Origin: an uncultured delta proteobacterium
GTDB lineage: Bacteria; Desulfobacterota; Desulfobulbia; Desulfobulbales; Desulfocapsaceae
Reading direction: 5' to 3'
Assembly: GCA_903875445.1 (NCBI GenBank)
Contig: CAIQWD010000041.1
Coordinates: 1-64,000, forward strand
Length of the DNA stretch: 64,000 nt
In this document: piece by piece, positions 26,801 to 34,433 of the stretch
Position numbering within the stretch: position 1 is the stretch's first letter
Layout: every line of letters starts with the position of its first letter
Position numbers and translations under genes: made by a program
Notes under the pieces: model-generated
Database searches by the model: none
Seen by the model: the letters and a program-made list of their open reading frames with translations, nothing else
What the model was told of the DNA's origin: nothing

Positions 26801-26914
26801 CTTTTCCACCAGGTACACGTAAAACCCGGAATCGGCGAGATCAAGTGCCGCCTGGATGCCTGCGACCCCGCCGCCGACGATCATCACCGAGCCGACTTTT
26901 TTTCCATCCGTCAT
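23852..26914 (-). CDS. hdrA: Double HdrA-like flavoprotein (1020 residues)
   Basis: Two HdrA modules in one chain. The first (about 1-440) has an FAD-binding SVMIVGGGVAGIQAALDL, CIACGVCTDNCP, a second Cys cluster (CGFCEKVC) and the HdrA cluster FLQCVGSRDENLCGNGYC. The second (about 450-1020) starts with the typical HdrA N-domain (IGIFICHCGTNIAGVVDV, KLFSCSQDSQ). It then has a second FAD site (GLVIGGGVAGMTAALNL), FIQCVGSREEGHMYCSKVCC, and two C-terminal 4Fe-4S sites (CDGCALCIDVCP, CKGCGICQGTCP). HdrA is the flavin-based electron-bifurcating hub. Its overlap with the upstream HdrCB fusion and the mvhD gene downstream mirror BamD-BamE-BamF of class II benzoyl-CoA reductase, but no BamB/BamC is in view. 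Confidence 0.9.
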   Translation of the reverse strand: MTDGKKVGSVMIVGGGVAGIQAALDLADSGFYVYLVEKAGAIGGTMVQLDKTFPTNDCSMCIIAPKLVECGRHLNIHLLTLCEVTGIIGVAGDFAVTLRQSPRYVDMNKCIACGVCTDNCPKKIDNDYNAGIGKRRAIYLRYPQAVPLKYQIDPAACIRLQKPGACGFCEKVCDAGAINFTDVEKIHRINVGAVILAPGFEVFDPRPSEMWGYGSNVNIITSLQLERYLSTSGPTEGHLKRPLDGKPVRKMAFLQCVGSRDENLCGNGYCSSVCCMSAIKEAVLAKEHVPGLQTSIFYMDMRTHGKGFDQYLEQARREAGVRFVRCRMGGVETDEESGDLRLRYVNENGRQIEDFFDLVVLAVGMQTPKQVLDLARVADIRLTADNFAATSDFAPVKTSREGIFTCGAIAGPKDIPQSVVEGSAAAAAVAELLAPARGEMTILPTFSEERDISGEEVRIGIFICHCGTNIAGVVDVKDLAEYSVTLPDVVHVERKLFSCSQDSQESIIQLIGEHRLNRIVIAACTPRTHEPLFRETLKVAGLNECLLEMANIRNQNSWVHGNNPVGATNKAKDLVRMAVAKVTFGEASHATTMPVVQKGLVIGGGVAGMTAALNLAQQGFTVHLVERTDTLGGNALNLKYTWSGEHVRTQVAKLIDRVICNERIIIHKEWTVTEVTGFVGNFHSTLTSKNGETKVIEYGAGIVAIGGQAAVPSEYNYGSITGVVTSVQFDKLHEFKEKHVKLAKRFVFIQCVGSREEGHMYCSKVCCTHAVQSAITLKKENPDRNVYILYRDMRTYAQRESLYKEARKLGIIFINYEMHGKPRVTGRGAEIEVEVWDHVLHQPLLIVADMVILAVAIRPREDAEKIGKLYKVPVDGHGFFHEAHAKLRPVDFSTEGMFVAGLAHYPKPVEESVAQALAASARAATILAKPEVQLDTIKAIVDEEFCDGCALCIDVCPYHAITLLEQTAVAGEAPKKLVRINVAQCKGCGICQGTCPKRGIYVAGFTIKQVLAQLQAALAG

Positions 26915-28356
26915 GTACGGTCCTCCATCAGGGAATCGGCCACCAATTCCCAGATATATTTGACCTCGATGTTCAGATCGTATTCCCTGTTCAAGGATTT
27001 AAAGATCTGGTCCCGACAATTGTGGCAAGGAACGATCACCATCTTTGCCCCCGATTCGGAGATCTGCCTGGCCTTAATTCGACCGTAGAATACCCGTTCC
27101 TCGGCAAAGGGCATCGCCCAGGTTCCTCCGCCCGCCCCGCAACAGTAGCCGCTGCCGTATGGATTCATATCACGATAATTGTCGGTGCAGGCGCGGATGA
27201 TCTTTCTGGCCTCGTCGGAATAGGCCTGGCCGAAGGCCTTCAGGGACTTGCGGCCGTAGTTGCAGGAATCGTGATAGGTGATCGGCATCCGGTGTTTCGT
27301 GGTGTCGAGGCGGATTCTTCCCGACTCGATATATTCCAGGAGAAGATCGAAGATGGTAACGATGCGAAACTCCTTAAGAGCTTCCGGATACCATTTGTTG
27401 AGTCCCAACCGGGTGGCGAAGTAGGCATGGCCGCATTCGGGGAGGAGCAACACCTTGCAGTTGAGGCGCCGCATATTGTCGACGATCCTGCCGACCACCG
27501 TCTTCATTGCCTCGTCGTCGCCGGAGAACAGGCCCCAATTAACCCCATCCCAGTTTTCCGAGGGGATGGTCCAGGATTCGCCTGCGTGGAAAAAGATCTT
27601 CCACCACCATTTGAGTTTGTCGGGTTCACCGTAGGGGATCTTGGAGTTGACCGTCACCAGGACCCGCGCGCCATGGACATCGATCGGCGTCTTAAAGCCC
27701 GGACAATCGCCGGCATTCAGCTCCTCCCCCAGGTCCTCGCAGAGAAAAACGAAATCGTCTTTGGGAATCCCGAGGTTGTTGCCACGCTCCAGGCACATGG
27801 TTACCCCACGGTGGATCGGGCCCGGCACCTCGGCTCGCTTTCTTGCGCCGCGAATCTTGCGGATGAGGGCGACGAACTCTATACCAACCGGACAGGCCTC
27901 TTCGCACTTGCCACACATCGTGCATTTCCAGGGCCAGTCGGAGGCCACCAGTTGTTCGTCCAGGCCGAGCACCGCCATGCGCACGATCTTCCGCGGATCA
28001 AGGCCGTCAACGCCTGAGATCGGACAAAGCCCGGCGCAAGTGCCGCATGTCAGGCATGCGTCGGCCCAGGACGGATCCTCGGCGAGCCGACTTTTTTCGC
28101 CGCTGACCACAAGCGGCGGCCGGTCGGACCTAGGAACGGTGGTAATGGTCTGGCTGGCCGCATTGTTTTCCGGGTGAAGAGAGGGTTCCCTGCCGAATTT
28201 CTCGCAAAGCAGGCGGTAGTCTTCGAATTTCATCAGGTACTTCCGGCCCGGACCTTCTTTGGCGATAAGGATTCCGGAGTTGATCCAGTTTCTGATGGTA
28301 TTCCGGTGTACCCCAAATTCCTCTGCGAATTGGTTGACCTTGAATTCGTACATCAT
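26911..28356 (-). CDS. HTH-HdrC-HdrB fusion (HdrD-like) protein
   Basis: 481 residues. Residues 1-60 form an excisionase/MerR-like helix-turn-helix (KVNQFAEEFGVHRNTIRNWI...GPGRKYLMKFEDYRLL). Then come a HdrC-type pair of 4Fe-4S sites (CLTCGTCAGLCP, CTMCGKCEEACP, about 100-155) and an HdrB-type part. The HdrB part has one intact CCG motif (HDSCNYGR, GYCCGAGGG, PCHNC) and a degenerate first one (LPECGHAYFATR). The catalytic part resembles HdrD/BamD, which transfers electrons to a disulfide or low-potential acceptor. A DNA-binding domain on such a protein is unusual. It overlaps hdrA by 4 nt. Start 28356 is preceded by AAGGTG; the second Met is equally possible. Confidence 0.85.
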   Translation of the reverse strand: MMYEFKVNQFAEEFGVHRNTIRNWINSGILIAKEGPGRKYLMKFEDYRLLCEKFGREPSLHPENNAASQTITTVPRSDRPPLVVSGEKSRLAEDPSWADACLTCGTCAGLCPISGVDGLDPRKIVRMAVLGLDEQLVASDWPWKCTMCGKCEEACPVGIEFVALIRKIRGARKRAEVPGPIHRGVTMCLERGNNLGIPKDDFVFLCEDLGEELNAGDCPGFKTPIDVHGARVLVTVNSKIPYGEPDKLKWWWKIFFHAGESWTIPSENWDGVNWGLFSGDDEAMKTVVGRIVDNMRRLNCKVLLLPECGHAYFATRLGLNKWYPEALKEFRIVTIFDLLLEYIESGRIRLDTTKHRMPITYHDSCNYGRKSLKAFGQAYSDEARKIIRACTDNYRDMNPYGSGYCCGAGGGTWAMPFAEERVFYGRIKARQISESGAKMVIVPCHNCRDQIFKSLNREYDLNIEVKYIWELVADSLMEDRT

Positions 28357-28567
28357 TGAACAGCACCTTGATTGCCCTGAGTGGGAGTTCCACCGATCAT
28401 ACCGTCATTTCTCAGCATGGAGTTATTGGCAGGATATTTTGGTCGCTTTGTGCAAACAATGCGTAGTATCCGAGTTACGTGAGGGTACCACCGGTTCGTG
28501 CAAAATACAACGCTTTCCCGGATCTCAGGTAGGCAAAAAGAGGGGACGAAGACCAGGCCGGGAAATT

Positions 28568-29464
28568 TTACTTTGCATTGATCTTGCCATGTCTTTTCCC
28601 CAGGACCTCCAGGGTGTCGTTGACCACCACAAAGGCTTCCGGGTCGATATCGAAGACCAGTTCTTTCATCCTCGACAGCTCGATCATGGTGATAATACAG
28701 AAGATAACCCTCTTCTCACTGCCGGAATAGGCCCCGGTGCCCTGGAGAAAGGTCACCCCGCGATGCAGGCGACCGAGGATTTGCTCGGCAATTTCCTGCG
28801 AATAGTCGGAAATGATGAAAATCGATTTCCGTTGATTGAATCCGGTCAGGACGTAATCGAGAACCTTACTGCTGGTATAGACCGCGACCAGGGAATACAG
28901 GGCCTGCTCAACACCGAAGCAAAAGCCGCCGCCGGTCAGCACCAGGGCGTTGGCAAGGAAGGTGGTGGCGCCGATGCGAAAGCTCCATTTTCGGTTGAGA
29001 AAGACCGCCAGGATATCGATGCCGCCCACCGAACCCCGCGACCTGAGGATAATGCCCCCACCCGCACCGCAGAGGATGCCGGCGAGAATCGCCGCCAGAA
29101 TCGGGTTGTTAATGGGGATGGGGGGAGGAACGATCAGGGCTGTCGCCAGAGAGAAGACTGCCATGCCGAAACAGCTATAGAGGACAAAGGTACGGCTGAC
29201 GCTGAACCAGCCGAGCAGGATCAGGGGAATATTCAGCAAAAAATAGGTAAGTCCGATGGACAGCCCGGGGACAAGGTAATGAAAGACGAGGGCGATACCA
29301 ATGACTCCGCCGCTGATGAATTTCTGCGGAACCAGAATGGCGTTGACGCCGACGGCAAAAATGCTGCTGCCGGCGGTCAGTAGAAACAGGTTGATAAGGA
29401 GTCGTTTCAAGGCCTCGGTGCGGCGAGGTTTGTTTTTTGTACCTTCAAGTTGAGGGCTTGTCAT
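28568..29464 (-). CDS. YitT-family membrane protein (DUF161/DUF2179)
   Basis: 298 residues with five or six membrane helices in the first 205 (GVNAILVPQKFISGGVIGIALVF and RSRGSVGGIDILAVF are typical YitT segments), followed by a soluble DUF2179 domain (SDYSQEIAEQILGRLHRGVTFLQGTGAYSG). The function of the family is unknown; some members are linked to phosphate or amino-acid traffic. It starts 4 nt beyond the paaK-like stop and is probably co-transcribed with it. Confidence 0.88.
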   Translation of the reverse strand: MTSPQLEGTKNKPRRTEALKRLLINLFLLTAGSSIFAVGVNAILVPQKFISGGVIGIALVFHYLVPGLSIGLTYFLLNIPLILLGWFSVSRTFVLYSCFGMAVFSLATALIVPPPIPINNPILAAILAGILCGAGGGIILRSRGSVGGIDILAVFLNRKWSFRIGATTFLANALVLTGGGFCFGVEQALYSLVAVYTSSKVLDYVLTGFNQRKSIFIISDYSQEIAEQILGRLHRGVTFLQGTGAYSGSEKRVIFCIITMIELSRMKELVFDIDPEAFVVVNDTLEVLGKRHGKINAK

Positions 29465-29468
29465 AGGT

Positions 29469-30767
29469 CTAAAGCCTGCGATTGTCGATAACTTTTTGGC
29501 CCTTGCTGTCGATGGTTTCCAGGGTTTTTTCCTCGACCAGCTTCACCTGCACCTGGATGCCGAGATCGGTGACCAAGCGATCCTGGATGGTGTCGGCCAG
29601 GGCTGACTGCTTGCGTATCTGGTCGGAGAACAGCAATTCGGTCACCTCGACCATGACGGTCAGTTTATCCTCATGGTTTTCCCGGTCGACGATGATCAGG
29701 TAGGGCGACCCGGTGCCGTTGATATCGGCGAGTACCGCCTCGATCTGGGCGGGAAAGACATTCACTCCTCTGATAATCAGCATGTCGTCGGAACGGCCGA
29801 GGATACGGCTCATGCGGCTGAGGGTCCGGCCGCAGGGACAGGGCTCGGGAAGGAGGCGGGCAAGGTCGCGGGTGCGATAGCGGATAATCGGAAAGGCCTC
29901 CTTGGTCAGGGTGGTGATGACCAATTCACCGATTTCGCCTGCGGCCACCGGCTCAAGCGTCTCAGGATGCAGCACCTCGACCAGGAAATGGTCCTCGTTG
30001 ATATGCAGGCCGTTGCATTCACGGCATTCTCCGGCAACACCCGGTCCCATGATCTCCGCCAGCCCGTAGTTGTCGGTGGCGACGATGCCCAGCCGTTCCC
30101 CGATCTCCCGGCGCATCGCTTCGGACCAGGGTTCAGCGCCGAACACCCCGTATCTTAATGATAATTCATTTGAGTTGAGACCCATATCCATCATCACGTC
30201 GGCGATTTTCAGGGCATGGGACGGGGTGCAGACCAGGGCGGTGGTCTTGAAATCCCGCATGATGCGGATCTGCCGCTTAATATTGCCGGAGGAAATGGGG
30301 ATGACCGAGGCCCCGAGGCGTTCGGCGCCGTAATGCAGCCCAAGACCCCCGGTGAAGATGCCGTAGTCATAGGCGATCTGCACCACATCCTCGGCGGTCA
30401 CCCCGGCACCGCGAAGGATCCGCGCCACCAGGTCCGACCAGTTTTTAATGTCGTTGCGGGTATAGCCGACGACCGTGGTCATGCCGGCGCCGCCGGAGGT
30501 GGAATGGATTCGCACTACGTCGCGCAGAGGCACGGCAAAAAGGCCGTAGGGGTAATTGCCGTGCAGATCCTCTTTGGTGGTGAAGGGTAGGCCGCGCAGG
30601 GCGGCAAGCGAGGTGACGGCCTCGTAATTGACCCTGGCTTCCCGCAGTTTTCGGCGATAGAAGGGGACATGCGTTCCCAAGCGATAGAGGGTGGCTTGGA
30701 GCCTCTCCAGTTGCAGTTGTTCCAGGTCTTCCCTGGGCATGCACTCAAGTGCCTGTTGCCAATACAT
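29469..30767 (-). CDS. paaK: Phenylacetate-CoA ligase family AMP-forming enzyme
   Basis: 432 residues, the standard PaaK length. The adenylate-forming signature is IHSTSGGAGMTTVVGYT near 90. It also has YDYGIFTGGLGLHYGAERLG, VATDNYGLAEIMGPGVAGEC, a Cys-containing GRTLSRMSRILGRSDDMLIIRGVNVFP, and the C-terminal domain with ETIDSKGQKVIDNRRL. The enzyme makes aryl-CoA from an aryl acid, CoA and ATP. Anaerobes often use PaaK paralogues for phenylacetate, indoleacetate and related acids from aromatic amino acids. Placement directly after livKHMGF suggests the transporter brings in its substrate. ATG 30767 (MYWQQALE) is preferred over 30782 because the G-rich stretch before it fits. Confidence 0.9.
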   Translation of the reverse strand: MYWQQALECMPREDLEQLQLERLQATLYRLGTHVPFYRRKLREARVNYEAVTSLAALRGLPFTTKEDLHGNYPYGLFAVPLRDVVRIHSTSGGAGMTTVVGYTRNDIKNWSDLVARILRGAGVTAEDVVQIAYDYGIFTGGLGLHYGAERLGASVIPISSGNIKRQIRIMRDFKTTALVCTPSHALKIADVMMDMGLNSNELSLRYGVFGAEPWSEAMRREIGERLGIVATDNYGLAEIMGPGVAGECRECNGLHINEDHFLVEVLHPETLEPVAAGEIGELVITTLTKEAFPIIRYRTRDLARLLPEPCPCGRTLSRMSRILGRSDDMLIIRGVNVFPAQIEAVLADINGTGSPYLIIVDRENHEDKLTVMVEVTELLFSDQIRKQSALADTIQDRLVTDLGIQVQVKLVEEKTLETIDSKGQKVIDNRRL

Positions 30768-30871
30768 TGTCGGTCCCCCCAAAAATTGTCAATTACCTGC
30801 CATTGCCGTCTTTTTTCTATTGTCCCGGAAAATGCAATTTTTCGAAAGGAAAAATTGCTTGCGGCAAGGGT

Positions 30872-31597
30872 TCATTCTTCCAGCTTTTCCCGGCCGAGGT
30901 AGGCACGCTGGACGTCCTTATTGGCCAGCAGGTCCTCGGCCGGCCCCTGGATGATGACCTTGCCGGTTTCCAGAACATAGCCGCGGTCGGCGATGGCGAG
31001 AGCGGCCTTGGCGTTCTGTTCGACCAGAAGGACCGTATTGCCCTCCGCCCGCAGCCGGACGATGACCTGAAAGATATCGCGAACGATGAGAGGCGCAAGC
31101 CCGGTGGAGGGTTCATCCATCATCACCAGGGAGGGTTTGGACATCAAGGCCCGGCCCATGGCCAGCATCTGCTGTTCGCCGCCGGAAAGCGTCCCGGCCA
31201 ATTGTGACTTGCGTTCTTTGAGGATCGGGAACAACTCGTACTGGTGGTCAAGCAGACGGTTCAGGTCTTTTTTATTCTGCCGGGACAGGGCGTGGCCGCC
31301 GAGGATGAGATTGTCGGCGACGGTCATCGAGGCGAACACCTGCCTGCCCTCCGGCACCATGACACAGCCCCGGCCGGGGATCTTGGCGGCGGCAAGACGG
31401 GAGATGTCCGCACCTAAAAAACCGATTTCCCCGGAGGTGGCCCGGATCAGGCCGGCGATGGTGGCCAGCAGGGTGGTCTTGCCCGCCCCGTTGGCGCCGA
31501 TTATGGCCACGATCTCGCCGCCACTTACGTGCATCGAGATATTCTTCAGCACCCGCAGCTTGCCGTAACCCGCCTCAAGATTTCGTATCTTTAGCAT
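30872..31597 (-). CDS. livF: Branched-chain amino acid type ABC transporter ATPase LivF
   Basis: 241 residues. Walker A GANGAGKTT near 37, signature LSGGEQQMLAMGRAL near 140 and Walker B LVMMDEPSTGL are followed by the LivF-typical VLLVEQNAKAAL. With LivG it drives the import complex from the cytoplasmic face. It is the last of the five liv genes; the stop precedes the paaK-like gene by 104 nt. Confidence 0.94.
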   Translation of the reverse strand: MLKIRNLEAGYGKLRVLKNISMHVSGGEIVAIIGANGAGKTTLLATIAGLIRATSGEIGFLGADISRLAAAKIPGRGCVMVPEGRQVFASMTVADNLILGGHALSRQNKKDLNRLLDHQYELFPILKERKSQLAGTLSGGEQQMLAMGRALMSKPSLVMMDEPSTGLAPLIVRDIFQVIVRLRAEGNTVLLVEQNAKAALAIADRGYVLETGKVIIQGPAEDLLANKDVQRAYLGREKLEE

Positions 31598-31602
31598 TTG
31601 CG

Positions 31603-32358
31603 CTACTCGCCAAGGTAGACCTTAATCACTTCCGGATCGCGTTGGATCACCGTCGGGATATCCTCGGCAATCTTTCGGCCGAAACTGAGAACCACAATTT
31701 CATCGGAGATATCCATAACGAGCGACATATCGTGCTCAACCAGAAGAACGGTGACACCCAAATCCCTGATGCGGACGATGAGTCTGGCGATCTCCGCCGT
31801 TTCGTAGATATTTAAGCCCGCCGCCGGTTCGTCGAGGAGGAGGAGCGTGGGCTCCAGGGCCAGGGCTCTAGCCATTTCCACGGCCCGCTGCTGGCCGAAG
31901 GCCAGGTTGGTGGCGAGCGTCTCGGCGCAATCGGCGATGCCGAGGAAATCAAGCAGTTCGAGAGATTTCTTGTGGATCGCCCTTTCTTCGGCGCGGCAGC
32001 CGGAGGTGCGCAGCATCGAGGCGAGAAATCCGGCTTTTGACTGCACATGCCTGCCGACCATGACGTTTTCGAGAGCGGTCATGCCAGCGAACATCTTGAT
32101 ATTCTGAAAGGTTCTGGCGATTCCCTGGGCGGCGACGCGAAACGGCGGCAGCCCCTGAATCGCCTTGCCCTGATAAGTGATTTCGCCTGCGGTGGGGGTC
32201 AGCATCCCGGCAATGAGGTTAAAGAGGGTGGTCTTACCGGCACCGTTCGGCCCGATCACCGCCTTGATTGTCCCTTGCCGGAGGGGAAAACTGACCCCAT
32301 CGACCGCCTGCAGACCGCCGAATCTCTTGCTGAGCCCTTGCACCTGGAGAATGGTCAT
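31603..32358 (-). CDS. livG: Branched-chain amino acid type ABC transporter ATPase LivG
   Basis: 251 residues. Walker A GPNGAGKTT near 38, LivG-specific RTFQNIKMFAGMTALENVMVG, signature LAFGQQRAVEMARAL and Walker B LLLLDEPAAGLN, with VLLVEHDMSLVMDISD. In the last, FGQQR replaces the more common YGQQR. It is 6 nt from livM and 5 nt from livF, so it is tightly operonic. Confidence 0.94.
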   Translation of the reverse strand: MTILQVQGLSKRFGGLQAVDGVSFPLRQGTIKAVIGPNGAGKTTLFNLIAGMLTPTAGEITYQGKAIQGLPPFRVAAQGIARTFQNIKMFAGMTALENVMVGRHVQSKAGFLASMLRTSGCRAEERAIHKKSLELLDFLGIADCAETLATNLAFGQQRAVEMARALALEPTLLLLDEPAAGLNIYETAEIARLIVRIRDLGVTVLLVEHDMSLVMDISDEIVVLSFGRKIAEDIPTVIQRDPEVIKVYLGE

Positions 32359-32364
32359 CCCTGC

Positions 32365-33462
32365 CTAAGCCTCCTTCACTGCAGGCTTTTTCCGCCGGAA
32401 CAGGCCTCTTTGCCGCCACAGTCCACGCACCTGGAGACTGAGGATGCCGTTCGGGGCAAAGAGCATGATGGTGATGAGGATCAGGCCGAAGACCGCATCG
32501 TCATAGGTGCCGAAAAAACCGCGGAGCGACAGGAAATTAAGAACCATGCCCATCGCCAGCGCCCCCCAGATATTGGCCATGCCGCCGACGGCAACGATGG
32601 CTACGTAGCGCACCGATTTCATGACACTCGCCTCGGAGGGCCCGATGCCGCCGTTGTAATGGGTCAGCAACACCCCGGCGAGAGCGGAAAACACCGCCGA
32701 CAGCATGAAGGTCTTCAGTTTGAACCTGGCGGTATCGACGCCCATGGCATCAGCCGCCTCCGGTGAACCGTGAATGGCCCGGAGCGCCCGTCCCACCCGG
32801 GAATTGATGAGATGCCTGAGCAGCAGCATGGCAAGGAGCAGCACGGTCCAGGCAATATAATAGTTGGAAACCCGGTAAGCCTTGTCGCCGCTGACTAAAA
32901 GCCCGGGCAATAGGGCAAAACCGGGGACACCGGAGATGCCGTCGGCCTCGCCGAAATAGGAACTGGCAAGAGCGATCCGGTAGATGATAATGCCAAAGCC
33001 CAGGGTGGCCATGGCCAGATAGTGGCCTTTCAGTTTCAGGACCGGAATGCCGAGGATGAAGGCAATGGCAAGGGCCACGAGGATGGCGATTATGCAGGCC
33101 ACCCAAGGGGTCACTACCAGGAGCGGGTCGCCGTAGAGGTCCTGGCCGGCATGGAGACAGCCGAGAGAGTCAAGCAGACGTACCGGCAGTTGGCCGCTAT
33201 AGGGGGAGAGATTGCGGGTGGTAAGCGCCGCCGAGAGATAGCCGCCGATGGCAAAGAAGCCGGCATGGCCAAGCGAGATCTGTCCGGCGTAGCCCATCAG
33301 CACGCAGAGGCCGACGATCAAAAGCGAATAGTAGGCGGACATGGTCAGCTGGGTCAGGTAGTAGACGCTGCCGGTCCAGGCGGTTAGGAGCTGGATGAGG
33401 ATGACCGCCGCCACAATCGGCAGGAAGACGAGGTTCTTACCAAAATTCTGAGACATCGCCAT
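32365..33462 (-). CDS. livM: Branched-chain amino acid type ABC permease LivM
   Basis: 365 residues with about nine membrane helices. The permease signature is at GYAGQISLGHAGFFAIGGYLSA near 75 and in the EAA loop RALRAIHGSPEAADAMGVDTARFKLKTF. ATG 33462 is chosen because AAGGAG lies 5 nt upstream and the codon overlaps the livH stop (TGATG). The frame stays open further upstream, but that sequence lies inside livH and is Arg/His-rich, so it is not LivM. Confidence 0.93.
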   Translation of the reverse strand: MAMSQNFGKNLVFLPIVAAVILIQLLTAWTGSVYYLTQLTMSAYYSLLIVGLCVLMGYAGQISLGHAGFFAIGGYLSAALTTRNLSPYSGQLPVRLLDSLGCLHAGQDLYGDPLLVVTPWVACIIAILVALAIAFILGIPVLKLKGHYLAMATLGFGIIIYRIALASSYFGEADGISGVPGFALLPGLLVSGDKAYRVSNYYIAWTVLLLAMLLLRHLINSRVGRALRAIHGSPEAADAMGVDTARFKLKTFMLSAVFSALAGVLLTHYNGGIGPSEASVMKSVRYVAIVAVGGMANIWGALAMGMVLNFLSLRGFFGTYDDAVFGLILITIMLFAPNGILSLQVRGLWRQRGLFRRKKPAVKEA

Positions 33463-34352
33463 CAAAACTCCTTGAGGCCGGCCATGGCGCTCGATCCGAA
33501 CAGGCCGTGCGGTCTGACAAAGAGGATGACGAGGAGAATGGCGATGGCAATGGCGTCCTGGAAGGCGAGAGGCACAACGGAGACGGAAAAGGCCTCGATT
33601 ATGCCGAGAAGCAGGCCGCCGGCCACTGCCCCGAGCGAATTGCCGAGGCCGCCGAGGATGGCGACGGTAAATCCCTTGATCGCCAGGCCAGTGCCGTTGT
33701 CGTACTGGGTATAGGTGATCGGCGACATCACTGCCCCGGCGAGGGCGCCAATGCCGGCGCTCAGGACAAAGGAGAGGGTCACCATGTTGCGGGTATCGAT
33801 GCCGCAGAGCACGGCGGCGATCCGATTGGCGGCGCAGGCCCGCATCTCCCGGCCGATGGAGGTGGCCTGGAAAAAGATGTTGAGGGCTACGACCATGAGG
33901 CTGCAGGTGCCGACTACCCACAGCACCTGCGGCGAGACCCTGGCGCCGAAGATGGCGATGGTACTGATTTCGTTGCCGAAAAAATAGGGCAGGGAACGAA
34001 CGTTCGCCCCCCAGACATGCAGGGCCGCCTCGCGGATGAGGATGGAGATGCCGATGGTGATGATGATCATCCGCAGGATTCCCGGATTTACCAGCCAGCG
34101 GATGAAGAGCATCTCGATTGCGGCACCGATGCCCATGGTGACGACGACCGCGAGGAGGATTGCCAGCGGCAGGGGCAGATACTGGAGAAAGGTGATCGAC
34201 AGCATGCCGCCGAGCATTACGAATTCTCCCTGGGCGAAGTTGATGATGCCGGTGGTGTTGTAAATGATGTTGAAGCCGATGGCGACGATAGCGTAGATGC
34301 TGCCGTAGGTGATCCCGGCCATCAGATACTGGATGAAAAGTTCGCTTGTCAT
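33462..34352 (-). CDS. livH: Branched-chain amino acid type ABC permease LivH
   Basis: 296 residues with about eight membrane helices. Typical LivH motifs: GSIYAIVAIGFNIIYNTTGIINFAQGEFVMLG near the N-terminus, the EAA loop EMRACAANRIAAVLCGIDTRNMV and KGFTVAILGGLGNSLGAVAGGL. It forms the heterodimeric channel with LivM. The stop overlaps the livM start. Confidence 0.93.
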   Translation of the reverse strand: MTSELFIQYLMAGITYGSIYAIVAIGFNIIYNTTGIINFAQGEFVMLGGMLSITFLQYLPLPLAILLAVVVTMGIGAAIEMLFIRWLVNPGILRMIIITIGISILIREAALHVWGANVRSLPYFFGNEISTIAIFGARVSPQVLWVVGTCSLMVVALNIFFQATSIGREMRACAANRIAAVLCGIDTRNMVTLSFVLSAGIGALAGAVMSPITYTQYDNGTGLAIKGFTVAILGGLGNSLGAVAGGLLLGIIEAFSVSVVPLAFQDAIAIAILLVILFVRPHGLFGSSAMAGLKEF

Positions 34353-34433
34353 AGGCGGGGAAACGTCCGGGGGAGCGCCTGGCCTTCTCTGAAAACGACC
34401 GGAGCTTTATTTCGCCCCGGTCGCCATGGTCAC

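Noticed and set aside
32365-33921. A longer livM reading frame beginning at 33921
   Set aside because: The extra 150 residues are Arg/His/Pro-rich and overlap livH in another frame. ATG 33462 has AAGGAG and the TGATG overlap with the livH stop.
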